NCBI GenBank assembly: GCA_900550345.1
Contig: URRX01000018.1
Location: 1-14,591 of the forward strand
DNA length: 14,591 bases
Source: an uncultured Anaerococcus sp.
Lineage (GTDB): Bacteria > Bacillota > Clostridia > Tissierellales > Peptoniphilaceae
Direction: 5' to 3'
Under the pieces are notes generated by a model. The model saw only the letters and a list, made by a program, of their open reading frames with translations. It was not told the DNA's origin and ran no database searches. This document shows, in pieces, positions 7,195-14,041 of the stretch. Every line of letters begins with the position of its first letter. Positions within the stretch are counted from its first letter, which is position 1. The position numbers and the translations under genes are program-made.

Positions 7195-8437
7195 AATTTA
7201 ATCCTATATCTTTTCTATAATATTTATTTTCGTATTTTATTTTTTCACAATCATCATAGGCGGTTTTTCTTGCAAGCTCTAAAGTTTTTGCTTTGGCATT
7301 TATTGTAAGAACTCGTCCGCCATTTGTTAAAATTTTTCCATTTTCTAATTTAGTTCCATTGTGAAAAATTAACGAATTTTTTACATCTTCAAGTCCATTT
7401 ATTTCTTTATTTTTTTCATATTTTAATGGATAACCATCAGAAACGAGAATTAATGATAGAGAATAATCATCTGACCATTTTATATCATCTTTTTTTAGGC
7501 TCTTATCAAGAGTTTTTTCTATAATTTCTACAAGGTCTGATTCAAGTCTTGGCATTAAGGTTTCTGTTTCTGGATCTCCAAATCTTACATTAAATTCTAA
7601 TACTTTTGGCAAATCATTATCTATCATAAAACCAATAAACAAAATCCCATTGTAAGAAAGTTTTGAATTATTAAATCCATTTTCAATTTGTTTTAATATT
7701 TTTTCTATATTTTTTTCTGTTTTTTCCGAAAATTTACTAGGAGAATATGTTCCAACTCCTCCGGTATTTGGTCCCTTGTTTCCATCATAAATTTGCTTGT
7801 GATCTTTGCAAGTTTCTAATGGAAATAATTTATTATTTGAAACCAAACACAAAAGTGATGCCTCTTCACCTTTTAGGAATTCTTCTATAACAACAGTTTT
7901 TCCTTCATCTCCAAATATTTTCTTTTTAAAAATATCATCTAAGCTTTCAAGAGCTTTTTTCTCGTCATCACATATTATAACGCCTTTTCCTAGACAAAGC
8001 CCATCAGCTTTTATTACTAAAGGATAAGAAAAATCTTTTAATGAACTTTTAGCTTCATCATAATTATCAAAAGATTTATATTTTGCTGTTGGTATCTTAT
8101 ATTTTTCTAAGAAATTTTTGGTAAATTTTTTTGATTTTTCAAATTTTGCACATTCTTTATTTGGTCCAAAAATTCTAAGATTATTTTTTTCAAATTCGTC
8201 TACTATTCCCATACATAGTGGATCTTCAGGACCTACAATTGTTAGACCTATCTTTTCCTTTTTTGAAAAATCAACCAATGATTTTATATCAGTTGGATCA
8301 ATATCAATATTTGTACAAAAAGAATCTGTTCCAGCATTTCCCTTTGCCATAAAAATTTGATCTACTTTTTTTGATTGTGAAATTTTCCATGCTAATGCAT
8401 GTTCTCTCCCACCATTTCCAATTATTAAAACTTTCAT
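7193..8437 (-). CDS. purD: Phosphoribosylamine--glycine ligase (GAR synthetase)
   Basis: Catalyses step 2 of purine synthesis: phosphoribosylamine + glycine + ATP to GAR. The N-terminus MKVLIIGNGGREHAL is the family signature. The ATP-grasp domain shows VIKADGLCLGKGVII, EEFLKGEEASLL, DHKQIYDGNKGPNTGGVGTYSP and NVRFGDPETETLMPRL, which carries the magnesium and ATP ligands. The length of 414 residues is normal. I choose ATG 8437: AGGAG lies six bases upstream, whereas the in-frame TTG at 8440 would be only three bases away. The purN stop TAG is part of this TAGGAG site, leaving nine bases between the genes. In many clostridial clusters purH sits between purN and purD; it is absent here. Its substrate phosphoribosylamine is made by PurF and is very unstable. 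Confidence 0.96.
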   Translation of the reverse strand: MKVLIIGNGGREHALAWKISQSKKVDQIFMAKGNAGTDSFCTNIDIDPTDIKSLVDFSKKEKIGLTIVGPEDPLCMGIVDEFEKNNLRIFGPNKECAKFEKSKKFTKNFLEKYKIPTAKYKSFDNYDEAKSSLKDFSYPLVIKADGLCLGKGVIICDDEKKALESLDDIFKKKIFGDEGKTVVIEEFLKGEEASLLCLVSNNKLFPLETCKDHKQIYDGNKGPNTGGVGTYSPSKFSEKTEKNIEKILKQIENGFNNSKLSYNGILFIGFMIDNDLPKVLEFNVRFGDPETETLMPRLESDLVEIIEKTLDKSLKKDDIKWSDDYSLSLILVSDGYPLKYEKNKEINGLEDVKNSLIFHNGTKLENGKILTNGGRVLTINAKAKTLELARKTAYDDCEKIKYENKYYRKDIGLN

Positions 8438-8446
8438 CAAAAACTC

Positions 8447-9064
8447 CTATTTTTTTACGAAAACCTTATTATCTTTTATGTAAAATAAATCATCACAAAA
8501 ATCTCTTACAGATTTTGTTAAAATTTCATGTTCCTTTTCCAATACATTTTCTGCTATTTCATCGATTGTGTCATCTTGGTTAATTTTTACAATTTCTTGA
8601 TAAATTATTGGACCAGCATCAGCATCTTTTGTCACAAAGTGAGTAGTTGCTCCTGTAAATTTTACACCTTTTTCAAAAACTTTTTCATGGACCCTTCTTC
8701 CATAAAATCCCATCCCACAAAATGAAGGTATGAGGGATGGGTGGATATTAATAATTTTTGATTCATATTGATCTATTATTGATTGAGGTAAAATTTTTAG
8801 ATATCCTGCAAGAACTACAAGGTCGATTTTTTCTTTTTTTAATGTATTAAGTAGCAAATCATTGTCTGTACAAACCATAGTTTTTATAGAGGATTTTTTT
8901 GCTCTTTCAAGTCCAAAAGCATCTTTTTTGTTTGAAATAACTATTGAAATTTCTCCATTAATTTTTCTATTTTCACATGCATCAATTATAGCTTGAAGAT
9001 TAGTTCCAGATCCTGATATTAATATGGCAATTTTTTTAGAATTTGAGGTCGATTTTCTTATCAT
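8447..9064 (-). CDS. purN: Phosphoribosylglycinamide formyltransferase (GART)
   Basis: Step 3 of purine synthesis: transfers a formyl group from 10-formyl-tetrahydrofolate to GAR. Seen: ISGSGTNLQAIID near residues 16-28 (substrate phosphate site), the catalytic Asn and His in NIHPSLIPSF, the clostridial-type loop FCGMGFYGRRVHE, and the catalytic Asp in the DADAGPIIYQE block. The 205-residue length is typical. The ATG at 9064 is the only plausible start before the first strand. It lies inside the end of purM (29-base overlap) with GGAG 12 bases upstream, so it probably depends on coupling with purM translation. The region after the catalytic Asp departs slightly from common forms (IIYQE in place of IIxQ) but keeps the key residues. 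Confidence 0.95.
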   Translation of the reverse strand: MIRKSTSNSKKIAILISGSGTNLQAIIDACENRKINGEISIVISNKKDAFGLERAKKSSIKTMVCTDNDLLLNTLKKEKIDLVVLAGYLKILPQSIIDQYESKIINIHPSLIPSFCGMGFYGRRVHEKVFEKGVKFTGATTHFVTKDADAGPIIYQEIVKINQDDTIDEIAENVLEKEHEILTKSVRDFCDDLFYIKDNKVFVKK

Positions 9065-10061
9065 TTTCTACAATTTCTCCAAGATCTAATAATTCATTAT
9101 CATCAACTACTTCTTTTACTATTTCTACATATTTTTCGTCTACTGCAAAAACTAATCCTACTCCCATATTAAAAGTTTCGTACATATCTTTTTTATCAAG
9201 ATTTCCCCACTCTTGTAAAAGTGAAAATATTTTTGGAGGTTTTATATTTGTAAGGTCAATTTTTGCACAAAGTCCATCTGGAATCATTCTTGGTATATTT
9301 TCATAAAATCCACCACCAGTTATATGGCTTAGGCCATTGATCTCAATTTTATCAAGTAAGGATAAAATTTCTTTAACATAAATTTTTGTTGGTTTTAATA
9401 ATTCTTCACCAAGACTTCTTTCAAGTCCCTCAATTTTTTGATCTAAAGATAGCTTTTCTTTTTCTAAAACAATTTTTCTTACAAGAGAATATCCATTTGA
9501 ATGAATTCCAGAAGATCTTAATCCAAAAATATGGTCTCCTTTTTTTATTTTTTCTCCAGTAATTATTTTTTCCCTATCAACTATTCCTACACAAAATCCT
9601 GCAAGATCATAGTCATTTTTCTTATAAAGACCCGGCATTTCTGCAGTTTCTCCACCAATCAAAGAAGATTTTGCTTCAAGACAACCATCGGCAACACCTT
9701 TTACAATTTTTTCCATTTTTTCAGGAATAAGTTTACCACATGCAATATAGTCTAGAAAAAATAAGGGTCTTGCACCTTGGCATAAAATATCATTTACACA
9801 CATTGCTACACAATCAATTCCAATTGTATCGTGTTTATCCATCATTTGAGCAAGCATAACTTTTGTTCCAACTCCGTCAGTTCCTGAAACTAAAACTGGA
9901 TTTTTTATATCTAAATTTTCAAGACTAAAAAGTCCAGAAAATCCTCCAAGTTTACTTAATACATTTTTTGATTGAGTTTTTTCTACAATATTTTTAATTA
10001 ATTCTACTTCTTTTTGACCATTTTCTACATTAACACCGGCATCTTTATAATTTATTGGCAT
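9036..10061 (-). CDS. purM: Phosphoribosylformylglycinamidine cyclo-ligase (AIR synthetase)
   Basis: Step 5 of purine synthesis: ATP-dependent closure of FGAM to AIR. The family signatures are complete: YKDAGVNVE at the start, SGTDGVGTKVMLA around residue 60, DCVAMCVNDILCQGARPLFFLDYIA, GGETAEMPGLY, GLRSSGIHSNGYSLVR, and GLSHITGGGFYENIPR. The length of 341 residues is typical of a single-domain PurM. The ATG at 10061 has AAGGA six bases upstream and lies one base after the purF stop, and the 3' end overlaps purN by 29 bases. The enzyme of the step before (FGAM synthase, PurL or PurSLQ) is not in the window, so PurM's substrate must be made by a gene elsewhere if the pathway works. Confidence 0.96.
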   Translation of the reverse strand: MPINYKDAGVNVENGQKEVELIKNIVEKTQSKNVLSKLGGFSGLFSLENLDIKNPVLVSGTDGVGTKVMLAQMMDKHDTIGIDCVAMCVNDILCQGARPLFFLDYIACGKLIPEKMEKIVKGVADGCLEAKSSLIGGETAEMPGLYKKNDYDLAGFCVGIVDREKIITGEKIKKGDHIFGLRSSGIHSNGYSLVRKIVLEKEKLSLDQKIEGLERSLGEELLKPTKIYVKEILSLLDKIEINGLSHITGGGFYENIPRMIPDGLCAKIDLTNIKPPKIFSLLQEWGNLDKKDMYETFNMGVGLVFAVDEKYVEIVKEVVDDNELLDLGEIVENDKKIDLKF

Positions 10062-10062
10062 T

Positions 10063-11346
10063 TTACATCCTTTCTAAAGGGTTAAATCCATCAAAACAAT
10101 TTTCATAATATGTTTTGTTTCCACAAGCTTCTCTTAATCCTTCAAGGGAAATAAATCCCAAAGAATCTGCTCCAATTATTTCTCTTACTTCTTCAACACT
10201 TCTATTATTGCTTATCAAATGTTCTTTATCAGCAACATCAAATGTATATTTTTCTTCTTTTACAACTTGAGGAGAGGAAATTCTAACGTGAACTTCTTTT
10301 GCGCCTGATTCTCTTAATATTTCTATGACTCTTTTCATAGTGTTTCCTCTTACAATTGAATCATCAACAAGCACAACTCTTTTTCCTTCCAAAAGATGTT
10401 TTATAGGATTTAATTTTATTTTTATTCCTTTTTTTCTCATTGAATCTGTTGGAAGAATAAATGTTCTATTTATATATCTATTTCTAACAATGGCTCTTTC
10501 ATATTTTATATTAGAAGCACGAGAAAATCCTACAGCAGAAATAAGTCCACTATCTGGACTACCCACAACAATATCTGCATCAACTGGATGTTCTTTATAA
10601 AGAATTTCTCCCATTTTAATTCTTGCATCATAAACACTAATACCATTTATGCATGAATCAGGTCTAGCAGTATAAACAAAATCAAAAATACAAGGAGAAT
10701 TTGAAATTTCTTTTGTAAAATATGATTTTTCTCCATTCTTATCTACTATATAAATTTCTCCAGGTTTTAATTCATGACAAAGCTCTCCACCAATAGATTC
10801 AATTGCACATGATTCACTAGCTACTATATAATTTTCATCATTTTTTCCGACGCAAAGGTTTTTAATTCCATAATGATCTCTAACCGCAATCATTCTTTCA
10901 TCACTTAAAACTAAAAGTGAATATACTCCATTTAAATTATTAACATATTCAATAATTTCATCTATATTTTTTGAATTTAAATTATTGACAATTTCTTCTG
11001 GAGAATTTTCATTAAAAAATTTGCCATCAATAGCTATTAAATTTTTATGATTTGAATTTTTTGGATAAAACATCCAAGGCATTGGCAAAAGTGACCTATC
11101 ATCTTCATCAAACATATATTTTACATGACCTAGACCAACATTTCCTGCAAGAGTTGATATATTATCAAGGCTAATATTATTTGCAATTTCTCCCTTACCT
11201 CTTATTTCTGATAATTTTTCATGAGAAAGCAAAGAAATTCCCATAGCTTCCTGTCCTCTATGTTGAATAGCATAGAGGGCAGAATAAAGATCTGGGAATA
11301 TATTTTTATAATTTTTTTTTGAAAATATCCCTACAATTCCACTCAT
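10063..11346 (-). CDS. purF: Amidophosphoribosyltransferase (PurF) with a degenerate glutaminase domain
   Basis: The committed purine step: PRPP plus ammonia, normally drawn from glutamine, to phosphoribosylamine. The phosphoribosyltransferase half is well kept: GSPDSG (262-267), IVRNRYINRTFI (286-297), the PRPP loop VVLVDDSIVRGNT (324-336) and VRISSPQ. The N-terminal Ntn glutaminase half is not. The nucleophile Cys after Met1 is Ser (MSGIVGIF), GHVRYST reads GHVKYMF (73-79), AHNGN reads AIDGK (105-109), and the stretch between this motif and NGVY is about 30 residues short, removing the usual SDTE motif. QHRGQE (28-33) remains. Of the four Fe-S cysteines of the Bacillus subtilis enzyme, only those near 219 and 417 appear. 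At 427 residues it is shorter than the usual 465-480. The frame is unbroken and no upstream start supplies a Cys. It is probably ammonia-dependent (inference). The gene starts two bases after the purE stop. Confidence 0.93.
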   Translation of the reverse strand: MSGIVGIFSKKNYKNIFPDLYSALYAIQHRGQEAMGISLLSHEKLSEIRGKGEIANNISLDNISTLAGNVGLGHVKYMFDEDDRSLLPMPWMFYPKNSNHKNLIAIDGKFFNENSPEEIVNNLNSKNIDEIIEYVNNLNGVYSLLVLSDERMIAVRDHYGIKNLCVGKNDENYIVASESCAIESIGGELCHELKPGEIYIVDKNGEKSYFTKEISNSPCIFDFVYTARPDSCINGISVYDARIKMGEILYKEHPVDADIVVGSPDSGLISAVGFSRASNIKYERAIVRNRYINRTFILPTDSMRKKGIKIKLNPIKHLLEGKRVVLVDDSIVRGNTMKRVIEILRESGAKEVHVRISSPQVVKEEKYTFDVADKEHLISNNRSVEEVREIIGADSLGFISLEGLREACGNKTYYENCFDGFNPLERM

Positions 11347-11348
11347 TA

Positions 11349-11828
11349 TTAATTTGCCTTATATTCATATTCAGAATTATCTATAGTTTCTTTCATTTTT
11401 ACTCTCATATCCTTTAATTTTTCTCTTAAAGAATCATATTTTACTGAAAGAATTTCTGTAGCTAAAATTGCAGCATTTTCACCACCACCAATTGCAACTG
11501 TCGCAACTGGAACTCCACTAGGCATTTCAACTGTAGAAAGTAAAGCTTCGATTCCTCCAAGATGAGATGATTTTGCAGGAATTCCTATTACAGGTCTTGT
11601 TGTTAAAGCTGCAATAACCCCTGATAAATGAGCAGCCTTTCCAGCAATTCCTATATAAACTTCGCTTTCATCTTCGCTTTCTTTAACGTATTTTTCTAAA
11701 CTATTTAAAGCTCTGTGAGCAGAAATTACCTTAACTTCATAATCAATACCAAATTCCATTAATTTAGAAACAACCTTATCAGCAATTGGGCTATCAGACA
11801 GTGATCCCATAATTATAGAAACTTTCAT
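11349..11828 (-). CDS. purE: N5-carboxyaminoimidazole ribonucleotide mutase / AIR carboxylase subunit
   Basis: Makes CAIR, step 6 of purine synthesis. Seen: MGSLSDSPIADK (phosphate-binding start), FGIDYEVKVISAHR with the catalytic His, the glycine-rich AGKAAHLSGVIAA, and LLSTVEMPSGVPVATVAIGG. The length of 159 residues is normal for a stand-alone PurE. The AAHL and LLSxVxMP patterns fit class I PurE, which isomerises N5-CAIR made by PurK. No purK is in the operon, so either it lies elsewhere or this enzyme works with AIR and CO2; I cannot tell which. The ATG at 11828 has AAGGAG five bases upstream. It lies 12 bases after purC and two bases before purF. Confidence 0.95.
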   Translation of the reverse strand: MKVSIIMGSLSDSPIADKVVSKLMEFGIDYEVKVISAHRALNSLEKYVKESEDESEVYIGIAGKAAHLSGVIAALTTRPVIGIPAKSSHLGGIEALLSTVEMPSGVPVATVAIGGGENAAILATEILSVKYDSLREKLKDMRVKMKETIDNSEYEYKAN

Positions 11829-11840
11829 GTAAACTCCTTA

Positions 11841-12521
11841 TTAAAGTCCTAAATATTTAGATAGTTCCATTGGTTCAATATAAGTTCCATCTTTATATGC
11901 TCTCATATTTCCACCAGAAACTTCATCAATCAAAACAACTTCACCAGTTGAAGCAAGTCTTCCCCATTCAAATTTAATATCATAAAGATCAAGACCATAC
12001 TCAGCTAAAATATCTTTTACAAGTTTTGCTACTTTTTTATTTTCTTCAATAATTTCTTTATATTCATCGTGAGATAAAATATTTAATTCAACTAAACCAT
12101 CTTCAGTAATAAGTGGATCTTCACGATCATCATCTTTTAAAGTAATTTCAGAATAAGCATCAAGGTCTTGACCTTCTGTTGCATAAAGTCCATATCTTCT
12201 CATAAAAGATCCAACAGCTTTAAATCTTGTAATAACTTCTAAACCCTTTCCAAAAACTGTACATTTTTCAATTTCCATAAGATTTTTGTCAAGATCAGCT
12301 CCAAGATAATGAGTTTTTACACCAGCTTCATTTATTTTTTCAAAGAAAAATTTAGAAACTTTTAAACATTCAGCACCGGCACCTTCTTTTTCACCAGCAA
12401 CTTGATTTCCACCTGTATCAAATACTCCATCAGTTCCTGTCATAGTATCCTTAAATAAACAGAAGTATTTTCCATTTTCTTCAACTAAATTCTTTGTCTT
12501 ACCTTCGTAAATTGTATTCAT
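11841..12521 (-). CDS. purC: Phosphoribosylaminoimidazole-succinocarboxamide synthase (SAICAR synthetase)
   Basis: Joins CAIR and aspartate using ATP (step 7 of purine synthesis). The N-terminal YEGKTKNLV is the family's nucleotide-binding start; FKDTMTGTDGVFD, the GSFMRRYG block (RAVGSFxRRYG in relatives), EITLKDDDREDPLI, and LYDIKFEWGR...LIDEVSGGNMR follow in family order. The GNMR ending, rather than the more common PDxxR, is the form I associate with clostridial PurC. The length of 226 residues is normal. AAGGAG lies six bases before the ATG. It is the first gene of the purine operon, directly downstream of the riboswitch terminator, so it takes the switch's control directly. Confidence 0.95.
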   Translation of the reverse strand: MNTIYEGKTKNLVEENGKYFCLFKDTMTGTDGVFDTGGNQVAGEKEGAGAECLKVSKFFFEKINEAGVKTHYLGADLDKNLMEIEKCTVFGKGLEVITRFKAVGSFMRRYGLYATEGQDLDAYSEITLKDDDREDPLITEDGLVELNILSHDEYKEIIEENKKVAKLVKDILAEYGLDLYDIKFEWGRLASTGEVVLIDEVSGGNMRAYKDGTYIEPMELSKYLGL

Positions 12522-12545
12522 TTTTTTCTCCTTAAAAATTTTTAC

Positions 12546-12593
12546 AAAAAATAAGCCCAGAAGGACAGGCTACGAAACCTATCCTCCTGGGCT
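12546..12593 (-). terminator. Riboswitch-controlled terminator ahead of purC
   Basis: On the minus strand AGCCCAG (12593-12587) pairs with CTGGGCT (12560-12554); an inner AGGA/TCCT stem extends it and a T-run follows. The 5' arm shares its GCCC with the conserved 3' end of the ykkC-type aptamer, so folding of the aptamer should prevent the terminator. That makes the switch an ON switch. Confidence 0.85.
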
Positions 12594-12700
12594 TTTATCC
12601 CTCTGGTGTAATACTTAAAAATATCCGTACCGCTCGGTCTTGAAAAAACAGATCCCTAGGTACACTTTCGCCCATTTCTATGAGCCATATTCTTCGTTCA
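12585..12700 (-). promoter_or_regulatory. ykkC-family riboswitch, probably PRPP-sensing (subtype 2b)
   Basis: The minus strand shows the ykkC-family conserved blocks in order: ACCTAGGG (12663-12656), then GACCGAGCGG near 12639-12630, then AGGGATAAAAGCCC (12604-12590 region). GTGTA (12665-12661) can pair with TACAC (12610-12606) to enclose the core. Family members sense guanidine (subtype 1), ppGpp (2a) or PRPP (2b). The position before a purine operon, whose PurF uses PRPP, argues for PRPP; the ligand is an inference. With the overlapping terminator it should turn on purC-purD when ligand is abundant. No guanine riboswitch, which sometimes accompanies this class in tandem, is visible. Confidence 0.85.
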
Positions 12701-12705
12701 AGTTC

Positions 12706-12734
12706 ATAATACCAAGGTAAATTTTAATTGTCAA
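12706..12734 (-). promoter_or_regulatory. Promoter of the purine operon
   Basis: On the minus strand TTGACA (12734-12729), exactly 17 bases, then TATTAT (12711-12706). Transcription would start about 12700, right at the riboswitch's 5' edge. The 12522-12843 stretch, the only gene-free stretch over 300 bases, thus holds the terminator, the riboswitch, this promoter, and an AT-rich segment with the next gene's weak promoter. Confidence 0.88.
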
Positions 12735-12774
12735 GAAAGTTTTTTGATATTTTTTGATTTTTTTAATTTATGAC

Positions 12775-12802
12775 TTGTAATTTAGAATAATTAAAATAAG
12801 AT
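12775..12802 (+). promoter_or_regulatory. Possible promoter of the DUF4230 gene
   Basis: TTGTAA (12775-12780), 16 bases, then TAAGAT (12797-12802) on the plus strand. GATAAT at 12800 is an alternative -10. Both matches are partial and the region is very AT-rich, so this is tentative. Confidence 0.35.
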
Positions 12803-12843
12803 AATATTAATTATTAATAAAGGAGAAAAAATATCAAAAAAAA

Positions 12844-13425
12844 ATGTCAAAAATAAAAAATATTATAATAGCTATTCTTTTAGTAATTTGTTTAGTATTT
12901 TCTTATAACTATTATACAAATAAAAATGAAAATAAAATAGATAACAAATTAATTCAAAATAGAATAGAAAATGCCAAGGAACTTACAAGTTTAAAATATT
13001 CATACACAAATATGGGACAATTCGAAAACTCAAATAAGTTTTATGGATATGATATACCATTTACTCAAAAAAAATTCATCGTTTCTTATGACGGCATGAT
13101 TTCATGTGGAGTGGATCTTGATAAAATGGATGTAAAAGTATCAGCTAAGACCATAAATATAAAATTACCAAAATCAAAAATTTTATCACATGAAATATAT
13201 GAAGATTCCCTAAAAATTTTCGACCAAAAAACTTCAATTTTTAATCCTATAAAAGTTGAAGATTACAATGATTTTGCAAAAAATCAAAAAAAATCTGTAG
13301 AAAAAAAAGCAATTGATAAAGGAATCTTGATAGAAGCAAATAAAAAATGTGAAAAAGCAATAAAAGAAATAATAAATATAGACAATAGTCTAGAAGATTA
13401 TACAATAAATATTCAATTTAAATAA
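12844..13425 (+). CDS. DUF4230 family membrane-anchored protein
   Basis: A 193-residue protein with a single hydrophobic segment at about residues 5-21, preceded by Lys. It is probably anchored in the membrane or exported, with the rest outside the cytoplasm. The body resembles DUF4230: ELTSLKYSYTNMG, the YDGMISCGVDLDKMDV block, INIKLPKSKILSHEIYED, and SIFNP. No catalytic residues or known function can be stated. The ATG at 12844 is the only sensible start, yet the best Shine-Dalgarno (AAAGGAG, 12819-12825) is 18 bases away, well beyond the usual 5-9; an A-tract fills the gap. It stands alone, divergent from the purine operon, and its stop codon lies inside its terminator stem. Confidence 0.8.
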   Translation: MSKIKNIIIAILLVICLVFSYNYYTNKNENKIDNKLIQNRIENAKELTSLKYSYTNMGQFENSNKFYGYDIPFTQKKFIVSYDGMISCGVDLDKMDVKVSAKTINIKLPKSKILSHEIYEDSLKIFDQKTSIFNPIKVEDYNDFAKNQKKSVEKKAIDKGILIEANKKCEKAIKEIINIDNSLEDYTINIQFK

Positions 13426-13445
13426 GGGTTCGCCCTTATTTTTTT
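13421..13445 (+). terminator. Terminator of the DUF4230 gene
   Basis: AATAAGGG and CCCTTATT form a perfect 8-bp stem closed by TTCG (13421-13440) followed by Ts. The stop codon (13423-13425) is within the first arm. The next promoter begins two bases later. Confidence 0.9.
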
Positions 13446-13446
13446 A

Positions 13447-13455
13447 TGCTATAAT
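13447..13455 (+). promoter_or_regulatory. Extended -10 promoter of the deoxyribosyltransferase gene
   Basis: TGCTATAAT is an extended -10 with a perfect TATAAT (13450-13455). Its -35 position falls in the preceding terminator loop and does not match consensus. Transcription is expected near 13462. Confidence 0.75.
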
Positions 13456-13476
13456 AAAGACATGAAAGGTGGTAAT

Positions 13477-13986
13477 ATGAAAATATATTTAGGTTGTGAC
13501 TTATTTACAGAAGGACAAAGATGGCAAGCTTTAGAAATTCAAAAAGCATTGGAAAAAGAATTTTCTGATATAGAAATTTATAATCCAGGACAAAATCTAG
13601 AAATAAATGATAAATCAGCTGGATTTACAACAAATTATGATATACTTTTGGCAGATTATGAGAGACTAAAAAATTCTGATATTCTAATAGGATTAATGGA
13701 TACAAAAGATTTGGGACTTGCTGCAGAAATGGGAATAGCCTTTGAAAGAGGAATACAAATTTTTCAACTTTATACAGATATTAGACTTGGCGGAAACGAC
13801 AAAGAAGATAAATTTTCACCAATGAAAAAAGACATCTTCCAAAATGATTTTTTATATATAAATAAACTTGTAACAGGACTTTCCTATGTTGACAAAGACG
13901 GAAATAAATTCAGAAAACCAAGAATTTATACAACAAAAGAAGATTTAATAAAAGATTTGATTTTATATATAAAAGAAAATAAATAA
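13477..13986 (+). CDS. Nucleoside 2-deoxyribosyltransferase family protein
   Basis: A 169-residue protein of the nucleoside 2-deoxyribosyltransferase fold, whose members move deoxyribose between bases or cleave nucleosides and nucleotides in salvage. Seen: the first strand MKIYLGCDLFTEGQ, then NSDILIGLMD (Asp68, Asp75), then LGLAAEMGIAFERG, where Glu84 matches the family's nucleophilic Glu. I choose ATG 13477: AAAGGTGG stands just upstream, and the frame's earlier ATG (13462) coincides with the expected transcription start, which would make it leaderless. Its closeness to the purine operon fits nucleotide metabolism, but it has its own promoter and opposite orientation. Substrate is unknown; a 5'-nucleotide hydrolase of the same superfamily is an alternative. 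Confidence 0.82.
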   Translation: MKIYLGCDLFTEGQRWQALEIQKALEKEFSDIEIYNPGQNLEINDKSAGFTTNYDILLADYERLKNSDILIGLMDTKDLGLAAEMGIAFERGIQIFQLYTDIRLGGNDKEDKFSPMKKDIFQNDFLYINKLVTGLSYVDKDGNKFRKPRIYTTKEDLIKDLILYIKENK

Positions 13987-13991
13987 GAAAT

Positions 13992-14041
13992 AAGGCTTGT
14001 TGTAAAATGAATGATTTTTCATAATACAACAAGCCTTTTTT
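13992..14041. terminator. Long hairpin terminator between the deoxyribosyltransferase gene and tRNA-Arg
   Basis: AAGGCTTGTTGTA (13992-14004) pairs over 13 bp with TACAACAAGCCTT (14025-14037), then T6 on the plus strand. On the minus strand the same hairpin follows the tRNA's CCA with a less pure T-rich tail, so it may work in both directions. Confidence 0.88.

Noticed and set aside
11340..11352. Sequencing error or upstream start hiding the PurF catalytic Cys
   Set aside because: No in-frame upstream start precedes the ATG before a stop codon, and several other glutaminase motifs are altered too, so one wrong base would not restore a normal domain.
12585..12735. T-box or guanine riboswitch ahead of purC
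   Set aside because: No T-box sequence or guanine-aptamer core is present, whereas the conserved blocks of the ykkC family are.
12740..12850. Inverted repeat between a T-rich tract near 12740-12755 and the A-rich tract near 12826-12840
   Set aside because: The match is of low-complexity A/T runs, and the left arm lies upstream of the possible DUF4230 promoter, so it would not be in the same transcript.
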